From contig JADFDM010000013.1 in the NCBI GenBank assembly GCA_018262795.1, forward strand, positions 1 to 64,000: a stretch of DNA of 64,000 nt, given 5' to 3'. The stretch's first letter is position 1. Each line of letters starts with the position of its first letter. Under the pieces are notes generated by a model. That model was not told the origin of the DNA, made no database searches, and was given only the letters and a program-made list of their open reading frames with translations. The translations under genes and the position numbers were made by a program. Shown piece after piece: positions 17,572-27,012 of the stretch. This DNA comes from Sphingobacteriales bacterium. Its GTDB lineage: Bacteria > Bacteroidota > Bacteroidia > Chitinophagales > LD1.

Positions 17572-18522
17572 ATGTCGCTACACTCCATCCCCATTGTTGA
17601 TCTTTCTGATTTTTTAGAAGGAGGAGAGAAGAAGCAAAAGTTTGTTTATGAGTTAGGAACTGCTTTTGAAGATATTGGTTTTGTATCCGTTCGAAATCAC
17701 GGAGTGCCGCAAGAATTGATAGAGGCGTACTATGCGGCCATACAACAATTTTTTGCGCTTCCCATAGAAGTAAAGAAGAAATATGAAGTGCCGGGGCTGG
17801 CGGGGCAGCGGGGCTATACTTCCTTTGGCAAAGAAACAGCGAAGGGATATCAATCTCCCGATTTAAAAGAGTTTTGGCAAATGGGACAGATTGTTGAAGG
17901 GGAAGATTTGCCAAAGGAAAATTACCCCGATAACCTTGTTGTAGATGAAATTCCGGAGTTCAACCGATTGAGTGTAGCCCTTTTTGAAGCGTTTGAGGCT
18001 TCGGCACGCGAGTTGTTAAGAGCCATCGCTATTCGTTTGGGCATAGGTGAGTTTTATTTCGATCGCCACATTCACAACGGCAATTCCATTCTGAGAGCTA
18101 TCCATTATCCCCCAATCACGAAAGAACCGCAAAGTGCCATCCGAGCCGAACAACACGAGGATATTAATCTGATTACGCTATTGGTAGGTGCTAGCGCTGA
18201 AGGCTTGCAATTACTCACGAGAAATAATGAATGGTTAGATATTACTGCACCCGATGGTTGCTTGGTGATAAATGTGGGCGATATGTTGCAACGCCTCACC
18301 AATAACAAGTTGAAGTCAACCACGCACCGGGTGGTCAATCCTCCGAGAGAGAAATGGCATACTTCGCGTTTTTCTATTCCTTTCTTTACCCATCCCCGAA
18401 GTGAAATGCGATTGGATTGCCTGCCCGATTGTGTGGAGGAGCGGCACCCTTTGCAATACCAACCTATCTCTGCCGGGGAATACCTAAACGAGCGATTAGT
18501 TGAGATTGGCTTAAAGAAATAA
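17572..18522 (+). CDS. 2-oxoglutarate/Fe(II)-dependent oxygenase, isopenicillin N synthase family
   Basis: A 316-aa soluble enzyme of the plant-type DIOX family: N-terminal PIVDLSDFLEG and GFVSVRNHGVP, then the double-stranded beta helix with iron ligands H-x-D in EQHEDINLITLL and a distal His in KSTTHRVVNPP, and the co-substrate R-x-S in TSRFSIPFF. Bacterial homologues are widespread and their substrates are mostly unknown; nothing nearby identifies one. Its stop lies 2 nt from the end of the convergent glycosyltransferase gene. Confidence 0.88.
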   Translation: MSLHSIPIVDLSDFLEGGEKKQKFVYELGTAFEDIGFVSVRNHGVPQELIEAYYAAIQQFFALPIEVKKKYEVPGLAGQRGYTSFGKETAKGYQSPDLKEFWQMGQIVEGEDLPKENYPDNLVVDEIPEFNRLSVALFEAFEASARELLRAIAIRLGIGEFYFDRHIHNGNSILRAIHYPPITKEPQSAIRAEQHEDINLITLLVGASAEGLQLLTRNNEWLDITAPDGCLVINVGDMLQRLTNNKLKSTTHRVVNPPREKWHTSRFSIPFFTHPRSEMRLDCLPDCVEERHPLQYQPISAGEYLNERLVEIGLKK

Positions 18523-18524
18523 AG

Positions 18525-19775
18525 CTATCCCTTCACAGCCTTAAAGGCCAGCATTAGCACCGGTACTAAAGCGGTAGTGCCAATTGTGACTAATTTAAGG
18601 CACTCTGTGTAGTAATTAATTTCCTTACCTACAATTCCATCGGTAGTTAGTGTGGTCAACACGAAAACTATCACCAGTAAAGCAAGTTCTGCTCCCCGAT
18701 GTTTCCACTTGCTGTTGAGTAGCAGTGAATAAAACACAAAGCCAAAGGCGGGCAGTAAATACACAAAGGCCCATTTATTCTGTTGAGGAAAAATAAGTGG
18801 GGTAATTAATAGCAGGTAAGCTGTTTCTGCTACAAATTGTTTTTTGTTCCTTGCCTTTCTGAATGGAGGCAGGCGCAAGAAGAAAAGTGTTGAAGTCAGG
18901 AGTAGTAACCTTGCTCCGTTAATCATCCATTGTAAGGTGGCAGGATTTACGTCTGCCAGTAATATCTGGAAATAATCAGTTGTATTCTTCGAAAAGTAAG
19001 CAGCAAATAAAGCAGCCAATCCGTGTATGCGGTAACTCCCGGCATTTTGGCCGGCATTGTATTGAGCGTTCATCGGATTAATGATGCTCCACCACTCACT
19101 GTGAAGCTGCGTATTCATATCCCAACCCCACATCAATGCGGGAGTAAGCAGAAATATACCCGAGAGTAAAACTACTGCCCCGAAAGCCTTCCATTGTCTG
19201 CGGTAAAGTAAATAGGGAAGAAACACGAGTGGTAATAGTTTGAAATTAATACCCAGCGCTAAGAGTAAACTACCCATAAAGATTCGGTTTCGGAAAAAAA
19301 TCTGATAAAGTCCTTCCATAGAAAACCACAGTAGGAGAATATTCAGTTGCACCATTTCTAAGTTGTGCAGTATAAAGCGGATGGAAAATAACAACACCAG
19401 TACCAGCCATTTCAACTTAATGTTTCCTCCATTTAGACTCAATAACTCCATTAACATTTTCAATATCCTAACCAGCATAAACACATCGGCTATCAAAAAC
19501 AATAACTGAGGCAGCCCGATTGGTAAGTATGTAACCGGGATTAGCAAAGTAGCAAACAGCGGACTGTAGCCATACTGCAAAGGCACCTGACTGTTTCCAT
19601 AACTCAACCAACTGTGGTAGCAGCTCATCCCATTACTCAGGTTTTGCGCGGCAGCCAAGTAAGTATTAAAGTCACCGCCATTCCATGCCTTTAACCCGAG
19701 ATAAGGCAGCATTAACAGTGCGATGATCGCTGCGGGGAATTGTTGGATAAGCCCTAAAAATCGCTGTCGGGTCAT
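18525..19775 (-). CDS. Membrane glycosyltransferase, GT87/DUF2029 type
   Basis: A 416-aa protein with about ten hydrophobic segments. It has an N-terminal DF motif in the first loop (WNGGDFNTYLAAAQNL) followed by YGYSPLFATLLIPV, typical of DUF2029 (GT87) polyprenol-phosphate-mannose-type alpha-mannosyltransferases, and the conserved LALGINFKLLPLVFLPYLL segment (core KLLPLVFLPYLL). It probably adds a sugar to a cell-envelope glycan or lipid. It converges tail-to-tail with the oxygenase gene. Donor and acceptor are unknown. Confidence 0.75.
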   Translation of the reverse strand: MTRQRFLGLIQQFPAAIIALLMLPYLGLKAWNGGDFNTYLAAAQNLSNGMSCYHSWLSYGNSQVPLQYGYSPLFATLLIPVTYLPIGLPQLLFLIADVFMLVRILKMLMELLSLNGGNIKLKWLVLVLLFSIRFILHNLEMVQLNILLLWFSMEGLYQIFFRNRIFMGSLLLALGINFKLLPLVFLPYLLYRRQWKAFGAVVLLSGIFLLTPALMWGWDMNTQLHSEWWSIINPMNAQYNAGQNAGSYRIHGLAALFAAYFSKNTTDYFQILLADVNPATLQWMINGARLLLLTSTLFFLRLPPFRKARNKKQFVAETAYLLLITPLIFPQQNKWAFVYLLPAFGFVFYSLLLNSKWKHRGAELALLVIVFVLTTLTTDGIVGKEINYYTECLKLVTIGTTALVPVLMLAFKAVKG

Positions 19776-19930
19776 ATTTTATGGTTCTTTGAGAAACTAA
19801 GGTATTCGATTTTCGGTCTATTGCTTTTCTTTGCTTTAGAAGGTCGTTTCCCCTCTTAACGGCAGGCGTTTAACAGGCAAAATCAGGTTCAGAAATCCGT
19901 AAAAAACGTTAAACCACAAGGGCTACGAGG

Positions 19931-19960
19931 TTCTAAAAGCTATAAAAGGCATTACATTTG
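19931..19960 (+). promoter_or_regulatory. Candidate promoter of the DUF1573 gene
   Basis: TTC at 19931, a 19-nt spacer and TACATTTG at 19953-19960 match the Bacteroidota promoter except for one base of the -33 element. The leader would be about 42 nt. Confidence 0.6.
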
Positions 19961-20008
19961 TTTCTCTTGAAACGACAACTGAATTTTTTAAACTAAAATC
20001 AAAAAGCA

Positions 20009-20464
20009 ATGAGAAAATTATTTTTGATGTTGAGCTTTGCAGGTGTAAGCATGTTTGCTGTTGCACAGGAAAGTACAACAACTCCAGCTCCAGATCCAAA
20101 CGCACCTGAGTTCAAGTGGGAAAGCACCACGATTGACTACGGCACCGTTAAGAAAGGAGACGAAACAAATTCCACTCGGTACTTCAAATTTACCAACGTG
20201 GGCAAATCACCGTTAATCATATCGAATTGTCGGGGCAGTTGTGGATGTACAGTCCCTCAATGCCCTACTGAACCAATTCTTGCCGGAAAAACCAGCGAGA
20301 TTAAAGTTCACTACGATATCAATCGCGTAGGGCCTTTCACCAAAACTGTAACGGTAACTTCCAATGCGAAGAATCCAAACGAAACATTAAAAATAACAGG
20401 TACCGTAAATGATGTTCCTGCTGCTCCGGCAGAAGGCGCTCCGGCACCAGAAAAGAAGAACTAA
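20009..20464 (+). CDS. DUF1573 domain-containing exported protein
   Basis: A 151-aa protein with a signal peptide (MRKLFLMLSFAGVSMFAVAQ) and one immunoglobulin-like DUF1573 domain: ESTTIDYGTVKKGDETNSTR, then KFTNVGKSPLIISNCRGSCG with the C-x3-C-G-C-T cluster that marks the family. A Pro/Ala-rich tail follows (AAPAEGAPAPEKKN). Such proteins are common and abundant in the Bacteroidota envelope; the role is not established. It has a well-matched promoter and a strong terminator, so it is a single-gene unit. Confidence 0.85.
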   Translation: MRKLFLMLSFAGVSMFAVAQESTTTPAPDPNAPEFKWESTTIDYGTVKKGDETNSTRYFKFTNVGKSPLIISNCRGSCGCTVPQCPTEPILAGKTSEIKVHYDINRVGPFTKTVTVTSNAKNPNETLKITGTVNDVPAAPAEGAPAPEKKN

Positions 20465-20484
20465 TACAAAAGTTCAAGGAACAC

Positions 20485-20520
20485 AAAACGGGTTTGAGAT
20501 TTTCTCAAGCCCGTTTTCAT
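20485..20520 (+). terminator. Terminator after the DUF1573 gene
   Basis: A 15-bp stem with one G-T pair (AAAACGGGTTTGAGA / TCTCAAGCCCGTTTT), TTT loop, T-rich tail. Confidence 0.85.
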
Positions 20521-20546
20521 TTTAGTTAAGCTACTTTTGCGCCCCC

Positions 20547-21593
20547 ATGAAACAGAACAAGGATATCCGTCAACTTTCACTGGAAGCACTGACAACCGAA
20601 TTGGAGAAATTGGGCGAGCCAAAATTTCGCGCCCGCCAGATATACGAATGGTTGTGGCAAAAATCGGCTCGCTCATTCGAGGAGATGACTAACCTTTCAA
20701 AAACGCTGCGACAAAAACTGAGGGATGAGTTTGTGTTCAACACTGCTGCCGAGAGCATTGTTCAAAAAAGTAAAGACGGGACGGTAAAGCTGGGGATGCG
20801 CTTGCAGGATGGCCGCATGATTGAAGGGGTGATGATTCCCGATCGCGACAGAAACACCGCTTGCGTTTCGTCTCAAGTAGGCTGTTCGCTGGCTTGCACT
20901 TTTTGCGCCACCGGCTTTTTAGAACGGGAGCGAAATTTAGAGGCCGGAGAAATATACGATCAGGTAGTGCTGTTGAATAAGCACTCACTGGAGCATAGCG
21001 GTAAGCCGCTTACAAACATTGTATATATGGGCATGGGCGAGCCTTTGCTGAATTTCAGCAATGTGATGGAGAGTATCCGAATTATTACTTCTCCCGAAGG
21101 GCTGAACATGGCTCCCTGGCGAATTACGGTTTCTACTTCGGGCATTGTAAAGGGTATCAGACGAATGGCGGAGGAGGGAGTGAAATTTAATTTGGCACTT
21201 TCGCTACATGCAGCTACAGATGAGAAACGCGACAAGATCATGGACATCAATCTCTCTAACCCATTAGATGATTTGATGAGTGCGCTGCAATATTTTTATG
21301 AAAAAACGGGTAACAAAATCACTTTCGAATATATTTTGTTCGATCACTTTAACGATACCCCGCAGGACGCTGATAATCTAATCGGGCTTTATCGCAAGGT
21401 TCCTGCTTTCATCAATATCATTGAGTACAACAATGTGGAAGGCGTGAAATTGAAAAGAGCGAAAAGCGATCGAAGAGATGCATTTGTAAATTATCTGAGA
21501 AGTAAAAATATTGAGGTAGGCGTGCGCAGAAGCCGGGGAAAAGATATTGATGCCGCCTGCGGTCAATTAGCCAATAAGAACGAAACTACCTGA
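20547..21593 (+). CDS. rlmN: Dual-specificity 23S rRNA/tRNA methyltransferase RlmN
   Basis: A radical-SAM enzyme that methylates C2 of A2503 in 23S rRNA and A37 in some tRNAs. The 348-aa protein has the radical-SAM cluster CSLACTFCATG (C-x3-C-x2-C), the GMGEPLLNF and LSLHAATDEKRDK motifs, and near the C-terminus the conserved cysteine in AACGQLA that takes part in catalysis. Start ATG at 20547, shortly after the upstream terminator. Confidence 0.95.
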   Translation: MKQNKDIRQLSLEALTTELEKLGEPKFRARQIYEWLWQKSARSFEEMTNLSKTLRQKLRDEFVFNTAAESIVQKSKDGTVKLGMRLQDGRMIEGVMIPDRDRNTACVSSQVGCSLACTFCATGFLERERNLEAGEIYDQVVLLNKHSLEHSGKPLTNIVYMGMGEPLLNFSNVMESIRIITSPEGLNMAPWRITVSTSGIVKGIRRMAEEGVKFNLALSLHAATDEKRDKIMDINLSNPLDDLMSALQYFYEKTGNKITFEYILFDHFNDTPQDADNLIGLYRKVPAFINIIEYNNVEGVKLKRAKSDRRDAFVNYLRSKNIEVGVRRSRGKDIDAACGQLANKNETT

Positions 21594-21903
21594 AGCACTA
21601 ACCGGTTCGAGTATTCAGTTCCGTTTAAACGGAAAGAGAGAGCAAGCATACTGCCTTGTCTCGATTTGGTGAAGCTGCCCTGCGAACAAAAATCCCCCTT
21701 TTTAAGTTCAAGAAGATGGATGCAATGGTCATGTTTTATTTTTGAGATTAAAGCGTAGAGAGTGCATTTGCCACCTGCTGCGCTGTCAACCCAACGACCT
21801 GATGGTATGGATGCCCAACCACAAAACGCAGAACGAGGCAAACAGAAACATTTTGAAAGACCACTTAAAGATATTTGACAGTCCGCTTATTGAAGATATT
21901 TGA
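21592..21903 (+). pseudogene. Possible decayed coding remnant after rlmN
   Basis: This 427-bp gap between rlmN and accC has no intact gene, but pieces read like protein in shifting frames: about 26 codons from 21592 to a stop at 21670, about 34 codons in another frame (SKHTALSRFGEAALRTKI ...) to a stop at 21743, and about 65 codons in the first frame ending MPNHKTQNEANRNILKDHLK ... to a stop at 21901. The last piece has natural-looking amino-acid use. I cannot name the parent family. The remaining 21904-22020 holds nothing I recognise. Confidence 0.3.
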
Positions 21904-22020
21904 AAATTTGCTTAGTAAGCCTAACTCGTTCGAGGCACCTTGTTCGTACCCGGAGTAAAATAGTATAAAGACACGAACGAATATTCACCCCAGTATTTTC
22001 CATTCTCTGCTAACAAAAAC

Positions 22021-23388
22021 CTATTGCCCCGCAGCCTCTTTAATGGCGCCTACATAATCGAAACGCTCTAACAAGCCGGTGTCGAATTTGCCGGAGCGAA
22101 ACTCTTCATTGTCCATCAACGCAATGTGAAAGGGGATGGTGGTCTTGATGCCTTCAATGATAAACTCTTGCATGGCGCGTTTCATCTTCACGATGCACTC
22201 CTCGCGGCTTTTGGCGCGACATATCACCTTTGCCAAAAGACTATCATAGTAAGGCGGCACGGTGTAGCCGGCATAAATGTGAGTGTCCACCCGCACGCCA
22301 TAACCCTTGGGCGTGTGCAAGGCAGTTATCTTGCCGGGGTTGGGGGCAAAGTTATTCAAGGGGTCTTCGGCATTTACGCGGCACTCAATGGCGTGCATCC
22401 GGTCGGGGAAATACAACACGCCCGAAATAGGAGTGCCGGCCGCTATCATGATTTGTTCCTTTACTAAGTCAAAATCCATCACCTCTTCGGTTACGGTATG
22501 CTCTACCTGTATCCGCGTATTCATTTCCATGAAGTAGAAATTCTCATCGCGATCTACCAAGAACTCCACCGTTCCCACACTTTCGTAGTTGATAGCTTTC
22601 ACGGCTTTCACCGCAGCATCTCCCATCTTTTTGCGCAAGGCTTCATTTACAAAAGGAGAGGGAGCTTCCTCCACTAATTTCTGATGCCTGCGCTGCACAG
22701 AGCAATCGCGCTCACTCAGGTGGCAGGCCTCGCCATATTGGTCGCCTGCTACCTGTATCTCAATATGATGCGGTTCTATAATAAACTTTTCCAAGTACAC
22801 GCCATCGTTTCCGAACGAAGCACCGGCCTCGCTGCGAGCCATGGTATAGGCTTTTTCTAATTCACTTTCCTCGTGCACAATGCGCATGCCTTTCCCGCCA
22901 CCACCGGCCGTGGCTTTCAGAATAACCGGGTAGCCAATCTTCTTGGCTATTTTTTTGGCTTCGGGCATACTCTCCACTAATCCACCGCTGCCGGGAATAC
23001 AAGGTACCCCTGCTTTTAGCATGGTGTCTTTTGCGGTAATCTTATCGCCCATAGCGCGTATCTGGTGACCGGGAGGGCCTATAAATTTGATCTTATACTT
23101 AGTGCACAGGTCGCTGAATTCGGCATTCTCTGCCAGGAATCCGTAACCAGGGTGAATGGCATCGGCATTCGTCAGTTCGGCTACCGCCATAATGTTTTGC
23201 ATGTTCAGATAGCTGTCGCGGCTGCGCGGAGGACCTATACATACGGCTTCATCGGCAAAGCGCACATGCAGGCTTTCGATATCGGCAGTGCTATAAACGG
23301 CTACGGTTTTGATGCCCATTTCCTTGCAGGTCCGAATAATACGGAGGGCAATTTCACCACGATTGGCAATTAGTATTTTCTTGAACAT
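22021..23388 (-). CDS. accC: Acetyl-CoA carboxylase, biotin carboxylase subunit
   Basis: AccC carboxylates biotin on AccB with ATP and bicarbonate, the first half-reaction of acetyl-CoA carboxylase. The 455-aa protein has the ATP-grasp fold: N-terminal [20 protein letters not shown], glycine-rich ATP loop [35 protein letters not shown], and the catalytic [13 protein letters not shown]. It lies downstream of accB in an efp-accB-accC unit with a 127-bp spacer that carries an inverted pair of a dispersed repeat. Confidence 0.97.
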   Translation of the reverse strand: MFKKILIANRGEIALRIIRTCKEMGIKTVAVYSTADIESLHVRFADEAVCIGPPRSRDSYLNMQNIMAVAELTNADAIHPGYGFLAENAEFSDLCTKYKIKFIGPPGHQIRAMGDKITAKDTMLKAGVPCIPGSGGLVESMPEAKKIAKKIGYPVILKATAGGGGKGMRIVHEESELEKAYTMARSEAGASFGNDGVYLEKFIIEPHHIEIQVAGDQYGEACHLSERDCSVQRRHQKLVEEAPSPFVNEALRKKMGDAAVKAVKAINYESVGTVEFLVDRDENFYFMEMNTRIQVEHTVTEEVMDFDLVKEQIMIAAGTPISGVLYFPDRMHAIECRVNAEDPLNNFAPNPGKITALHTPKGYGVRVDTHIYAGYTVPPYYDSLLAKVICRAKSREECIVKMKRAMQEFIIEGIKTTIPFHIALMDNEEFRSGKFDTGLLERFDYVGAIKEAAGQ

Positions 23389-23435
23389 GGGTGAAGGGTA
23401 ATTTGTTATTCCTGATTTGTTACTCGCATATTTGT

Positions 23436-23487
23436 TTGATCGTGTACTGGTTATTCGACAATGAAAAGCCGATACACTCGATTAACT
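23436..23487. repeat. Dispersed intergenic repeat, inverted pair
   Basis: TTGATCGTGTACTGGTTATT at 23436-23455 and, on the other strand, AGTTAATCGAGTGTATCGG at 23487-23469 are related to the AGTTAATCGnGTATTGGTTA copies found after tig (38617, 38639, 38840). It lies in the accC-accB spacer. Confidence 0.5.
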
Positions 23488-23515
23488 AAAAACGAATACA
23501 CGACAATCATCAACA

Positions 23516-23995
23516 TCAAACTTTTTCGATTAAGAACAGCGGTTGGTCGTATTCTACCGGAGAAGAATCTTCTGCAACTATTTTTACTACGCGACCTTCG
23601 CCACCGTCAAATTCTATTTCGTTGAACAGCTTCATGGCCTCGATAATACAAAGCACATCACCATTCTTTATCACATCTCCTACTTTCACATAAGGCTCCT
23701 TATCGGCACTGGGCTTGCGGTAAAAAGTGCCCACCATTGGGGAACGGAAAGTAAGCAGGTTATCATTGACCACCGGAGTGGCAGATGTGGTGCCGGCCTG
23801 TTCTTCTGTATTGGTTTTGGCAGTAGGCTGTGCCTGAGTGGCCGGAGGGGCCATAATAGTGGGCTGAGTATAGGCAACGGTTTCGCTGCCTTTGTTTTTA
23901 ATACTGATGGCGAAATTCCCTTCGCGCAGTTTTAACTCGCAAAGGTCAGCCTTCTTTACTAACTTAATTAATTCCTGTATCTGCTTAATATCCAT
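23516..23995 (-). CDS. accB: Acetyl-CoA carboxylase, biotin carboxyl carrier protein
   Basis: A 159-aa carrier with a helical N-terminal part, a Pro/Ala/Thr-rich linker (residues ~40-75) and a C-terminal biotinyl domain; the biotinylated Lys lies in IIEAMKLFNEIEF, with Phe replacing the more usual Met after KL. It carries carboxybiotin from AccC to the carboxyltransferase (accA/accD are not in the window). It sits 112 bp downstream of efp. Confidence 0.95.
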   Translation of the reverse strand: MDIKQIQELIKLVKKADLCELKLREGNFAISIKNKGSETVAYTQPTIMAPPATQAQPTAKTNTEEQAGTTSATPVVNDNLLTFRSPMVGTFYRKPSADKEPYVKVGDVIKNGDVLCIIEAMKLFNEIEFDGGEGRVVKIVAEDSSPVEYDQPLFLIEKV

Positions 23996-24107
23996 AGCAA
24001 TAGTTTTCGGTGAATGTAGGGAAGTCGAAAGTAGGAAAAGTTTGGTTTTTTTATGGGGTGTGCTGAAACTGGTACTTCCCCCAAGGGAAGTTCCGTTGCT
24101 GCACGGG

Positions 24108-24677
24108 TTACTTATCCTTTGCTCTTTCTACATACGAACGGGTGCGGGTATCTACCTTTAGTTTATCACCGGTATTTACAAACATAGGTACAGTGATGGT
24201 GGCACCTGTTTCAAGGGTCGCTGATTTTTGTGCATTGGTAGCGGTATTCCCGGCAACGGCATCCTCGGTGTAAGTGACTTCCAGAATTACATGAGCCGGT
24301 AATTCGCAACCCAAAATTAGATTGTTTTCCTCGTGAATGATTATTTCGCACACATCGCCTTCGCGCAGAAAGTCGTTGTTTTCTATCATCTTTCCATCCA
24401 CTGAAATCTGGTCAAAGGTTTCCTGATCCATAAAGTTGAAACCCATGTCATCTTTATACAGAAACTGGAAAGACTTGCGCACAACCCGCGCAGTAATAAT
24501 TTCGTGACCGGCCGGGAAAGTGTGCTCCAACATACGGCCGGTGCGCATTCCTTTCATACGGCAGCGCACAAAGGCATTGCCTTTGCCCGGCTTTACGTGT
24601 TGAAACTCGACAAACTGATAAATGTCGTTGTTAAACTCTATGCACAATCCGTTTCTGATATCTGCCGTGGTAGCCAT
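24108..24677 (-). CDS. efp: Translation elongation factor P
   Basis: EF-P relieves ribosome stalling at polyproline stretches. The 189-aa, three-domain protein has the loop lysine that may be modified at residue 32 (VKPGKGNAF). It lacks the proline-flanked loop seen with rhamnosylated Arg32 types, so it is a lysine-type EF-P; no modification enzyme is in the window. It heads an efp-accB-accC cluster, a common arrangement in bacteria. Confidence 0.95.
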   Translation of the reverse strand: MATTADIRNGLCIEFNNDIYQFVEFQHVKPGKGNAFVRCRMKGMRTGRMLEHTFPAGHEIITARVVRKSFQFLYKDDMGFNFMDQETFDQISVDGKMIENNDFLREGDVCEIIIHEENNLILGCELPAHVILEVTYTEDAVAGNTATNAQKSATLETGATITVPMFVNTGDKLKVDTRTRSYVERAKDK

Positions 24678-24701
24678 ACTTTTGTTTTAGTTTTGAGCGT
24701 G

Positions 24702-24731
24702 CGAATATAGCAGGTATGGGGGAAACGGCAA
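24702..24731 (-). promoter_or_regulatory. Candidate efp operon promoter
   Basis: On the minus strand TTG, a 19-nt spacer and TATATTCG (one mismatch to TAnnTTTG). Predicted start near 24695. Confidence 0.55.
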
Positions 24732-24866
24732 GGGGGCTGATTTATCGCCTTTTTCCCCTTTTTGAGAGAAGGCTTTAAAACGCTATGATTATTTTTTTGT
24801 TTTTCCGAAAACTCATCTTACTTTTTCAGCCTCAATCAGCGATTAATCACTTTATCCCATTTAATT

Positions 24867-25841
24867 ATGAAGACCGTTTTACGCTTCTTCCTATACCTAA
24901 TTATCTCTATCGTAGTAATTGGAGTATGTTTTGTTCTTTACATCCAGATGGATGGAATCCCCAAGTATTCTGTTGAGAAAACAGAATTCCCGCAAGTAAT
25001 CCCTGACTCGGCATCGGTGGTGTTGGGCGCTAAAATTGCTTCGGTGCAGTGCGTGGTGTGCCATACAGGCTCAGACCATAAATTGAGCGGAAAACTGCTT
25101 ACTGAGGTTCCGCCTGAGTTTGGGGAAATACACTCCGCTAATATAACGCAGAGCAAAGAGCATGGTATTGGCAATTGGTCTGATGCAGAGATCGTTTATT
25201 TCCTTCGCACGGGAGTAAAACCTAAAACCGGGCAGTTTGTGCCTTTGTACATGCCTAAGTTTCCGCACATGAGCGATAAGGATGTAAAGTGTGTGCTGGC
25301 TTTCCTTCATTCAGATATGCCGATAGTGCAGCCTTCTGAAATAGCTACCGTGCCTTGTAAGCCTTCGTTTCTTACCAAGTTTTTAAGCCATGTAGCGTTT
25401 AAGAAAATACCGTATCCCTCTGCTACTATTGTTGCCCCGGATACCAATAACATGGTAACATTCGGAAAGTATCTGGTGACCGGGCGTTACGATTGTTACG
25501 CCTGTCACTCAGCCGACTTTAAAACCGTGAACATGGCCGACCCGGAAAAGAGTCCGGGGTATCTTGGTGGAGGCAACGCTTTGATTACTGAAAATGGGAA
25601 TAAAATTTTCTCGGCAAACATTACCAGTGATGAAGAAACCGGCATTGGCACTTGGACGGAAGAGGATTTTGCGAACGTGATGAGAAATATGAAAAATAAG
25701 GATGGGCATGCCGTTCGCCCTCCCATGATTCCAATGAATGGGTTGAGCGATTTAGAAGTAAATGCGATGTATGCGTATCTCAGGTCAGTCCCAAAGATTA
25801 AAGATAATGTAAATCGGCAGTGGGATAATGAAGATTTATAA
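24867..25841 (+). CDS. Diheme cytochrome c, membrane-anchored
   Basis: A 324-aa protein with an N-terminal membrane anchor (residues ~5-27) and two c-type heme sites, CVVCH near residue 57 and CYACH near 212. Each is followed by a typical cytochrome c domain with the distal Met in segments such as VPLYMPKFPHMSD and MIPMNGLSD. It probably sits on the periplasmic face and passes electrons between a dehydrogenase and an oxidase; no redox partner is adjacent. A clear terminator follows it. Confidence 0.87.
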   Translation: MKTVLRFFLYLIISIVVIGVCFVLYIQMDGIPKYSVEKTEFPQVIPDSASVVLGAKIASVQCVVCHTGSDHKLSGKLLTEVPPEFGEIHSANITQSKEHGIGNWSDAEIVYFLRTGVKPKTGQFVPLYMPKFPHMSDKDVKCVLAFLHSDMPIVQPSEIATVPCKPSFLTKFLSHVAFKKIPYPSATIVAPDTNNMVTFGKYLVTGRYDCYACHSADFKTVNMADPEKSPGYLGGGNALITENGNKIFSANITSDEETGIGTWTEEDFANVMRNMKNKDGHAVRPPMIPMNGLSDLEVNAMYAYLRSVPKIKDNVNRQWDNEDL

Positions 25842-25867
25842 CCCGGATTGGAGGAAACTTCGGGTAT

Positions 25868-25900
25868 CCCCGTGACGGAGCAATTCGTCCGGGGTTTTTT
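25868..25900 (+). terminator. Terminator after the cytochrome c gene
   Basis: Stem CCCCG(T)GACG / CGTCCGGGG with one bulged T, then a T6 run. Confidence 0.75.
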
Positions 25901-25991
25901 ATTTTATAGGATTGAATATTCTCAGCACTGAGGCTTACCGGATAGATTTTGAGAAGCGCATCCACTAAAATTCAGTGGTGCGAACAGACAC

Positions 25992-26025
25992 AAAAAAAAC
26001 CTGTGGCAACGCCAACAGGTTTTTT
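25992..26025 (-). terminator. Terminator of the DUF177-rpmF unit
   Basis: Stem ACCTGT-GGC / GCC-A-ACAGGT flanked by A8 and T6, so it can act on both strands; it lies directly after rpmF. Confidence 0.75.
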
Positions 26026-26046
26026 AAAACTTTTGAATTGTCTCTC

Positions 26047-26235
26047 TTATTTCTGGCTTTTGTCCACTACCACTTTGCCGCGATACATCAATTTGTCTTC
26101 GCTCCAGTGAGCACGGTGCATCAAGTGTGCTTCTCCGGTGGTTTGATCTACTCCGGTAGTAGGCGCTTCGGCCTTGTAGTGAGTTCTTCTCTTGTCTCTT
26201 CTTTGTTTCGAGATTTTATGTTTTGGATGTGGCAT
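26047..26235 (-). CDS. rpmF: 50S ribosomal protein L32
   Basis: A 62-aa basic protein matching bL32 ([20 protein letters not shown]). It lacks the Cys zinc ligands of some L32 paralogues. It follows the DUF177 gene by 30 bp, the usual pairing; plsX and fabH, which often come next, are absent here (fabH is 7.6 kb away). Confidence 0.95.
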   Translation of the reverse strand: MPHPKHKISKQRRDKRRTHYKAEAPTTGVDQTTGEAHLMHRAHWSEDKLMYRGKVVVDKSQK

Positions 26236-26265
26236 GGTGTTAAATTTTAGTTAGTTGAATTGTTT

Positions 26266-26823
26266 TTAGTTTTTACTTTTTATGTTTTTTAAAGCGGCCC
26301 ATCTCGGATCCGGCTCTGTATCTTTTGCTTTTTCGTTTGACTTTGCTAACCGACTTAGATATTTCAAGACTTCAGGATTGCAACCTTCTTCCCCATTCCC
26401 CTTTTTAGGATGAATAATCTGCATGGGCAAGCAGAGATTGATATACTCATATACTAACTGAGAAACATCGAGTATCTGCATATCTCTGGAAATGAATATT
26501 ACCTCATCTTCATCAGAAATGTTGGAAGGGTCTTCCGAAAACTTTACATAAGTAGTAAAGTCTCCAAAAATTTCCTTGTCAAAAGGTTCTAAGCAACGGT
26601 CACATTCTACGTGAACGGTTCCATCAATGAAAAACTTTAGAATAAAGAACGTTTCCTTTTTTTCAAACTCCAGTTTGACGCGCACCTTGCAGTCTTGAAT
26701 TGGTGAGTCTTCAAAATGACTAAAAAACTTACCATCTATCTCGTATTCAAACCTGTGAATACCTATCTTTAATCCCACATAAGGAATCTCAAACTCCCTT
26801 AAACCTTTCACAGCACATTCCAT
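26266..26823 (-). CDS. YceD/DUF177 family protein
   Basis: A 185-aa protein of the DUF177 (YceD) family, whose members are linked to 23S rRNA accumulation or processing and are nearly always next to rpmF, as here. The family core is visible in VECDRCLEPFDKEIFGDF, with two Cys that may bind metal, and the acidic C-terminus ends DPRWAALKNIKSKN. It is the first gene of the pair and has its own promoter. Confidence 0.87.
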   Translation of the reverse strand: MECAVKGLREFEIPYVGLKIGIHRFEYEIDGKFFSHFEDSPIQDCKVRVKLEFEKKETFFILKFFIDGTVHVECDRCLEPFDKEIFGDFTTYVKFSEDPSNISDEDEVIFISRDMQILDVSQLVYEYINLCLPMQIIHPKKGNGEEGCNPEVLKYLSRLAKSNEKAKDTEPDPRWAALKNIKSKN

Positions 26824-26897
26824 TTATATTGTGATGCTACGGCCTCCATCTCAAACAATTTCCAAACAACACTCATTAGCTTTCGCGAAAAGGACGG

Positions 26898-26926
26898 CAA
26901 ATATAGTGTAATAAGGGTAAAAACAA
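26898..26926 (-). promoter_or_regulatory. Candidate promoter of the DUF177-rpmF unit
   Basis: Minus strand: TTG, 18-nt spacer, TATATTTG (exact TAnnTTTG). Leader about 67 nt. Confidence 0.55.
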
Positions 26927-27012
26927 AATGCCTTTAAGGGATAAATTCGGGAATGGCTGGATTTTCCCCCAAAATACAAAATCGAACGTATTGTTCTCTT
27001 ACTTTAGAAACA

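Noticed and set aside
21563..21841. 92-codon open frame on the minus strand over the rlmN end
   Set aside because: It overlaps the end of rlmN and the debris region, has no recognisable domain, and lies antisense to a confident gene.
25975..26250. 91-codon + frame opposite rpmF
   Set aside because: It lies antisense to rpmF and crosses its terminator; composition is not protein-like.
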